NCBI GenBank assembly: GCA_017965425.1
Contig: JAGCPY010000029.1
Location: forward strand, 1 to 64,000
DNA: 64,000 nucleotides
From: Bacteroidaceae bacterium
GTDB lineage: Bacteria; Bacteroidota; Bacteroidia; Bacteroidales; Bacteroidaceae
Direction: 5' to 3'
The number at the start of each line of letters is the position of its first letter. The first letter of the stretch is position 1. Positions 59,607 through 64,000 of this stretch are shown here, piece by piece. Under the pieces are notes generated by a model. It had not been told where the DNA came from and made no database searches. It saw nothing but the letters and a program-made list of their open reading frames with translations. Made by a program: the position numbers and the translations under genes.

Positions 59607-61346
59607 CTATGGTGTGACGGTGGAAGTGATGTCTCGGACGGTGAACTTGTTGGTCGTCGATGAGATTTCGTAGTATCTGTCGGAGTTGATGTCCGTGATA
59701 TCGACCGTCTGTGCGTCGCTGTTGCCTTGGTTGAAGATGATGTTCATCGAATAGTCCTCTTCAGCAGAGACCTTGAAGGTGCGGTAGTAGAACTTCGAGC
59801 CGTTGATGTCTTTCGTGGCACTCACGCGCACGCCAGGCCATGAATCTTCGATGTAGAGGTTGCCGTCCCAAGCGTAGAAATAGACCTGCGACCATCCCGG
59901 ATCTTTCAGGTGGATGGTGATGTCTTTCTTCTGTATGTTGTCCTCGGCGAAGGTGGGTTCTGGCATCGCTTTCCACGCCGCCACGAGGCTGTTTTCGAGC
60001 CAGTAGCTGTAGTGGTAGCCGCTGAGCACCTTTGTGTAGTCGCTGCCGATTTCCGTGGCGGCATTCGTCTGGTCACCGAGCCACACCATGAGCTTGCCTT
60101 TTGAACCCGTGGTGGTGACGGCATAGAAGGACGTGTTGCTGCGGAAGAAAGAGGTCGAGCTGGTGTTCTGTATGCCGGCCACCTGACGAGCCTGAATCAT
60201 GCGGGCGATGTCGTGTTTGTAGGCTTTCCAGTGCTTGAGGAAGACGCAGGGTGTGCCAGGCATGGCCAGCAGGTAGGCATTGGCCGCGAGCGTGTCTTTG
60301 CGGATGGGGTCTTGCTGGGCCGTGGCCGAACGGTACTCCGTGTCATGGTTCTCCACGAAGGTGACAGCATATTGGCGGTAGATGCCGTTGTTGTAGCTGC
60401 TGGAGATGAGTGGCCAGTTGCCGTCGTTCTGTTGGCCGAGCCTGTTCCATTGGCCATTGTTGACGGCGTTGCGGACGGTGTAGCGGAATTGGAAGTCGAA
60501 GGCGGCGCTGGTCTTGCCGGTGGCCTCGATCCAGTTGCGGATGGTGTTCGTGCCGTCCCAGCATTCACCGACGGAGAATTTCGGCTTGGCGCTTTCGTTG
60601 TAGAGCTTGGTGAAGCTGCCGCTGTAGCCCTTCACCATGTCGTAGCGGAAGCCCGCATAGCCAAGGTTGTTAAGCAGGAAGTCGAGGTAGGCCTTGACGA
60701 TGGTCTGCACGTTCTGGCTCTTGTGGTCGAGGTCGCGCATACCGTCCCATGCTTCTCCGGTGTCCTTGTTCTTTCCCACTTGATAGCCGTTGCGGGCAGC
60801 TTCGTCGTCGGAACAGATGTCTTCATAGGTCATCGCATAAGTCACGCCTTTGTAGGTCTCGGAAGGAAAATCGTTCCACGTGGTGAGCGACTTGCGGTGA
60901 TTGATGACCACGTCGGCGATGGTTCCGATGCCTTTGCTCTTGAACGTCTGGATGAGTGTGCGCAGCTCCTGTTCGGTGCCGAAGGAACTGTTGTAGTTGT
61001 TGAACCAATAGAGGTCGTCGTAGCCCATGGAAGTTCCACCGCAGTTGCCACTTTGAGGGAGCCACACGAGTGAGAAATAAGGTGCCAGCTCATCGGCCTG
61101 TTTCGTCAGGCGTGTCCACTGGGCATCGCCATAGCCGTCCCAGTAGAAACCTTGGAGCATCACGCCGCTATAGTCTGCTGGCCAGCCGATGGTCTCTGTG
61201 GGAGTGACGGGAGTGGTGGTGGTGTCGGGTGGGGTAGGAGGGTTCGGTGTCGGTGTATTGGGCACAGGGTCATCTGAACCGCAACTGAAAGCGAGGCCTG
61301 CTGTGAACAGCAAGGCGAGAAGGTACTTGGATGTATGTGTCTTCAT
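59607..61346 (-). CDS. GH13 alpha-amylase lipoprotein (SusG-like)
   Basis: A 579-residue surface amylase. A lipobox (LAFSCGSDD, Cys22) is followed by a Pro/Thr-rich linker (to about 52). The GH13 barrel (55-440) has ADVVINH (145-150), nucleophile Asp236 in GFRYDMVKG, acid/base Glu261 in GECWD and Asp335 in FVENHDTE. A C-terminal domain and a starch-binding-like module (about 470-579, DPGWSQVYFYAWDGNLYI) follow. Starch cut at the cell surface would be passed to SusC/SusD. It lies 112 bp after the SusF-like gene, and that gap contains repeated AACCCTTAA motifs. Palindrome C follows its stop. Sus function is inferred from the homologous arrangement susE-susF-susG. Confidence 0.92.
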   Translation of the reverse strand: MKTHTSKYLLALLFTAGLAFSCGSDDPVPNTPTPNPPTPPDTTTTPVTPTETIGWPADYSGVMLQGFYWDGYGDAQWTRLTKQADELAPYFSLVWLPQSGNCGGTSMGYDDLYWFNNYNSSFGTEQELRTLIQTFKSKGIGTIADVVINHRKSLTTWNDFPSETYKGVTYAMTYEDICSDDEAARNGYQVGKNKDTGEAWDGMRDLDHKSQNVQTIVKAYLDFLLNNLGYAGFRYDMVKGYSGSFTKLYNESAKPKFSVGECWDGTNTIRNWIEATGKTSAAFDFQFRYTVRNAVNNGQWNRLGQQNDGNWPLISSSYNNGIYRQYAVTFVENHDTEYRSATAQQDPIRKDTLAANAYLLAMPGTPCVFLKHWKAYKHDIARMIQARQVAGIQNTSSTSFFRSNTSFYAVTTTGSKGKLMVWLGDQTNAATEIGSDYTKVLSGYHYSYWLENSLVAAWKAMPEPTFAEDNIQKKDITIHLKDPGWSQVYFYAWDGNLYIEDSWPGVRVSATKDINGSKFYYRTFKVSAEEDYSMNIIFNQGNSDAQTVDITDINSDRYYEISSTTNKFTVRDITSTVTP

Positions 61347-61371
61347 ACGTGCAGGTTTATAGTTAGAAAAT

Positions 61372-61451
61372 AACCCTTAAGGATTCTGATCCGAACCCTT
61401 AAGGGTTTTAGTGAAAAGGGTTAAGGGTTCTTGCGGAAACCCTTAACCCTT
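61372..61451. repeat. AACCCTTAA palindrome cluster between susF- and susG-like genes
   Basis: AACCCTTAA or its complement occurs at 61372-61380, 61394-61407 (AACCCTTAAGGGTT, a perfect palindrome), 61415-61429 and 61438-61451. These can pair in several ways, so the intergenic mRNA could fold into hairpins between the two cistrons. Confidence 0.7.
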
Positions 61452-61458
61452 CAGAGAA

Positions 61459-63384
61459 TCATTGCTTGGTGACGGTGCAATAGTGCTTGCCTGCGTAGGA
61501 GAGGAAGAGCTGTACCTTGTAGGTGCCAGCCTCGGCCACGCTGAGGTTGCTGCCATCCTGAGTGAGTTCTTCGAAGGAGCCGCCCCAGTTGATGGCCCAG
61601 TCGTGGTTGGCACGGAACTTGAAGTCGCCACCTGCCAGATCGACCGTTGCTTCGAAGCAACCTGCCTCGGCATTGTAGGTCATCTCAATGTCGTTCTCCC
61701 AGTCGCCGCCGTTACCGATGATACCCACAGTGATGGCAGTAAGCTGGTAGGTCGTGGCAGCGAGATCAACGTCTATCTTGTAGAAGCCCGTCTCGGGAGC
61801 GTCGATGTTTCCGGCTCCCTGTTCAGAGAGTGTGCCGGCATAGGCGTCGCCGTTGACTTTCTCGAAGTCGCCATCCCAGTTGTCGGCATTGGGTTTGAAC
61901 TTGAACTCGCCGTTGAGGTAGTAGAAGCCTGTGTATTGACCCTGACCATTGCCAAGGAGGAGATGGCTGGTGCTCCAGCCGCTCTCGTTGCCAATCTCAT
62001 AGATGTAGTCGGGATAGCCGCTGTCTGCTTTGACGGTGCAGCGTGCAGCAGTTTCGCCGTTGACAAAGAGACGGATAATGTAGTCGCCTGCTTCATCCAG
62101 CTGGAGGTTAGCACCGTTCTGGGTAAGGTTCGATGATTCGCCGCCCCAGTTGATACCCCAGTCGTGGTTGGCACGGAACTTGAACTCGCCCGCATTAAGC
62201 GACTCGTGAGCTTCCCAGCACTTGAGAATCTCGTTGTAGGTCATATCCACGTCGGTGTCCCAAGCTCCGCGGACAGAGCCAATAATGCTGATGGACGTGA
62301 CAGGCGTGAGCTTGTAGGTCATCTCCTTCAGGTCAACCTGCACGAAGTAGAAGCCTTCTGCTACGGCATCCACGTTGGGACCGCCGTCAGCGGTAAGCGT
62401 ACCGCCATTAGCGTCGCCGCTGGCCTTCTCCCAGTCGCCGTCCCAATTGTCCTTGTCCTTGTTAGGCTTGAACTTGAACTCGCCGTTCAGGAAGATAACA
62501 GCTTCATACTGTCCCTGGCCGTTGCCGTGGAGGGGATGAGCCTCGCTCCAACCGCTCTCGTTGCCAATCTCATAGATGAACTCATTGAAGCCTACGGGCG
62601 TGGCCTTCCACGTCTGGTCGAGCATATTGAAGACGATATCGTAAAAGAGAGCATCGGGATCGGCGGTAATGAGGAAGTTGCCACCAACATTATCATAGTT
62701 GAACTTGCCTTCGTCGCCAGCTGCCAGGCAACCGCTCCAGTCGCCACCTATACCGCTCTCAGGCGTCATCTTGAATTCGATGTTGCTGCCATCCTCGGGA
62801 GCGGGGATGCGAAGGGTGAACTTAGGATTCTCATAAGGGTCGCTGCCGTCGTTGGTCAGTTTATAGGTGGTGTCCTTGTTGTCCCAACCATTGATGGTGC
62901 CCGTGAGGTAATAAGCAGCTTCGATAACAGGAGCCTGCGGGGTGGCCTTGATGACAAAGGGTGCCGAGGTAGCTCTCTTGACAGCCGTGGAACCGTTGTC
63001 GAGCCACATGCTGATGGTAGCCGTGAGTTCGCGTTCCACCGGCTTACGTCCGAATGCCTTGGCGATGATTCCTTGCAATTCAGCCACAGAAATCTGTCCG
63101 TCGGAATCAAGGGGGTAGCTCTCTTCTCCCAAGTCAAGCGTATAGACAGGGGTATAGGCTTGGTCTGTGCTGGTCGGTGCCACGATGGATGCCACCTTCA
63201 CGAGCGTTTGTCCCTCAGCAAGATTATTAAGGTCGATGGAAGCCACTTCCGTCACGCTGCCGTCGCCGAACGTTACCGTCGCGGGCTGGGTGGGTTGCTC
63301 TTGTTGCTTCCAGTCCTTATAGTCTTCGGTGCAGGCGGTCAGCCCAATGAGGGCTGCCGCTGCAATATACATGAACTTTTTCAT
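61459..63384 (-). CDS. SusE/SusF-like outer-membrane starch-binding lipoprotein
   Basis: A 641-residue lipoprotein (LIGLTACTED, Cys18). The N-terminal Ig-like region (about 25-150) has the SusE/F pattern of DLNNLAEGQ and APVIEAAYYLTG. Two pairs of carbohydrate-binding modules follow. YEIGNESGWS...GNGQGQY...LNGEFKFKPN occurs near 270 and 463, and a second type with FRANHDW(G/A)INWGG occurs near 400 and 590. The two pairs look like an internal duplication. SusE and SusF bind starch on the cell surface without cutting it. It lies 5 bp after the truncated SusE-like gene and 112 bp before the amylase, which fits a sus operon. Confidence 0.88.
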   Translation of the reverse strand: MKKFMYIAAAALIGLTACTEDYKDWKQQEQPTQPATVTFGDGSVTEVASIDLNNLAEGQTLVKVASIVAPTSTDQAYTPVYTLDLGEESYPLDSDGQISVAELQGIIAKAFGRKPVERELTATISMWLDNGSTAVKRATSAPFVIKATPQAPVIEAAYYLTGTINGWDNKDTTYKLTNDGSDPYENPKFTLRIPAPEDGSNIEFKMTPESGIGGDWSGCLAAGDEGKFNYDNVGGNFLITADPDALFYDIVFNMLDQTWKATPVGFNEFIYEIGNESGWSEAHPLHGNGQGQYEAVIFLNGEFKFKPNKDKDNWDGDWEKASGDANGGTLTADGGPNVDAVAEGFYFVQVDLKEMTYKLTPVTSISIIGSVRGAWDTDVDMTYNEILKCWEAHESLNAGEFKFRANHDWGINWGGESSNLTQNGANLQLDEAGDYIIRLFVNGETAARCTVKADSGYPDYIYEIGNESGWSTSHLLLGNGQGQYTGFYYLNGEFKFKPNADNWDGDFEKVNGDAYAGTLSEQGAGNIDAPETGFYKIDVDLAATTYQLTAITVGIIGNGGDWENDIEMTYNAEAGCFEATVDLAGGDFKFRANHDWAINWGGSFEELTQDGSNLSVAEAGTYKVQLFLSYAGKHYCTVTKQ

Positions 63385-63389
63385 AACAA

Positions 63390-64000
63390 TTATTCTTCTG
63401 TTTCTTCGTTAGCAATAAAGTAATACTGGCCAGTGATGTCGTTGAGGAAGACCGTGAAGGAGCCTGCTTCGAACGGGATGTTTGGACCGCCATTGGTGCC
63501 CGTGCCGAACGGGAAGGCTTCGGCACCCCAGTTGTCGTCCCAAGCGTTGTTGGCAGCAAACTTGACTTCACCACTTGCCGTGGGTTCGAACTTCGCCATC
63601 CAGACGTGATTATTGCCATCTCCGTTGAGGGTCTCGCAAGCGGTCATCTCATCCTTGGAGGTGTCCCAATCGTTCTGAGTGCCTGGCATCGCCATGCTGG
63701 AGAAGCTCTTCACTTCCTTCTCGTATGGCTTGATGACGATCTTCTTCGTGCTGGTGTAAACCTTGACGGTGTAGTAACCATCGTTATTGATGCCAATGTT
63801 GTGATCTTTTGTTTCGTCGTAAATGATGTTTGCATCGATACTGTCAACACTTTCAAAATTCAGCTGGTCGTCCCAATTGCCTGGTGTGAGCACGAACTTG
63901 AACTCAGTTCCTCCTTTGAAGAAACCTGTGTGGATGATGACGTTTTCTTCAGTACTGCTCGGCAGCAGAGGAATAAGGCCTTTACCTACCTGGTCCGGGG
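63390..64000 (-). CDS. SusE-like outer-membrane starch-binding protein (5' part missing)
   Basis: Partial gene: the reading frame stays open to the right edge, so the start lies outside. The visible C-terminal 203 residues include GGTEFKFVLTPGNWDDQ, a beta module (ANIIYDETKDHNIGINNDGYY) and a second module (AMPGTQNDWD, FAANNAWDDNWGAEAFPFG). The latter is related to the FRANHDWGINWGG modules of the next gene. The end is ITGQYYFIANEETEE. It lies 5 bp upstream of the SusF-like gene, as susE does relative to susF. An internal GTG at 63893 is not a start, since in-frame coding (EEN, HTGFFKGG) continues before it. Confidence 0.82.
   Translation of the reverse strand, partial: PDQVGKGLIPLLPSSTEENVIIHTGFFKGGTEFKFVLTPGNWDDQLNFESVDSIDANIIYDETKDHNIGINNDGYYTVKVYTSTKKIVIKPYEKEVKSFSSMAMPGTQNDWDTSKDEMTACETLNGDGNNHVWMAKFEPTASGEVKFAANNAWDDNWGAEAFPFGTGTNGGPNIPFEAGSFTVFLNDITGQYYFIANEETEE

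Overview
The window is a piece of a Bacteroidales chromosome, most likely a Prevotellaceae-like gut or oral commensal. The evidence is the Bacteroidetes-type promoter boxes (TAnnTTTG) in front of many genes, the absence of strong Shine-Dalgarno sequences, very large secreted multidomain proteins, ten proteins ending in a short '(Y/F)-(D/N)-L-(S/A)-G-(R/Q)...G-(I/V)-Y-(I/V)...G-K-K' tail resembling a type IX secretion signal, a C10 (interpain/SpeB-like) protease, and SusE/SusF/SusG-type starch genes. Species level cannot be decided by eye.

Layout. 1-313: end of an rRNA operon (23S 3' end, 5S, terminator). 441-5182: a secreted dockerin-bearing exo/endonuclease/phosphatase-fold protein, a DUF4332 helix-hairpin-helix protein and a secreted glutathione peroxidase. 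5378-12439: four co-oriented genes (GH127 arabinofuranosidase, a small tail-bearing secreted protein, a DUF6055-like HExxH protein, a five-fold DUF4859-like protein). 12936-24749: a C10 protease carrying three EF-hand/LRR/lectin-like supermodules, a hemolysin III/TrhA membrane protein, and a 2096-residue adhesin or glycan-binding protein. 24760-28786 (minus): tatA-tatC, a NapH/NapG-like polyferredoxin and a Tat-targeted aldo/keto reductase. 28953-31218: a small beta-barrel protein and a secreted PI-PLC-like protein. 31681-49387 (minus): a five-gene mucin/sialoglycan operon (sialidase, a 62-residue peptide, a GH20-GH33 fusion, an M60 mucinase-like protease, an LRR/lectin-like protein). 49754-52495: a DUF4859/discoidin-like surface protein. 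52663-58385 (minus): GH53 galactanase followed by a steroid 5-alpha-reductase homologue, an Old-Yellow-Enzyme reductase, a short-chain dehydrogenase and a MATE exporter, a layout that suggests steroid or bile-acid reduction. 58417-59150: an IS200-like/RAYT transposase inside long inverted REP-like flanks. 59607-64000 (minus): SusG-like amylase, SusF-like and a truncated SusE-like protein; susC/susD would be expected beyond the right edge.

The most unusual layer is non-coding. Four intergenic regions carry three tandem copies of an exactly 22-bp unit centred on the dyad GTGTACAC (4014-4088, 12774-12839, 31339-31404, 59310-59375). Three of these sit beside a roughly 200-bp imperfect palindrome built from GGTGAGGGA repeats (12532-12730, 31441-31645, 59394-59595), which always lies just after the 3' end of a gene. 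A different REPIN-like pair (GACCC...CCCCTCCC inverted repeats, 124-130 bp) occurs twice and has been absorbed into proteins: as an in-frame linker in the polyferredoxin, and as the junction that supplies the stop region of the SDR and the start codon of the MATE gene.
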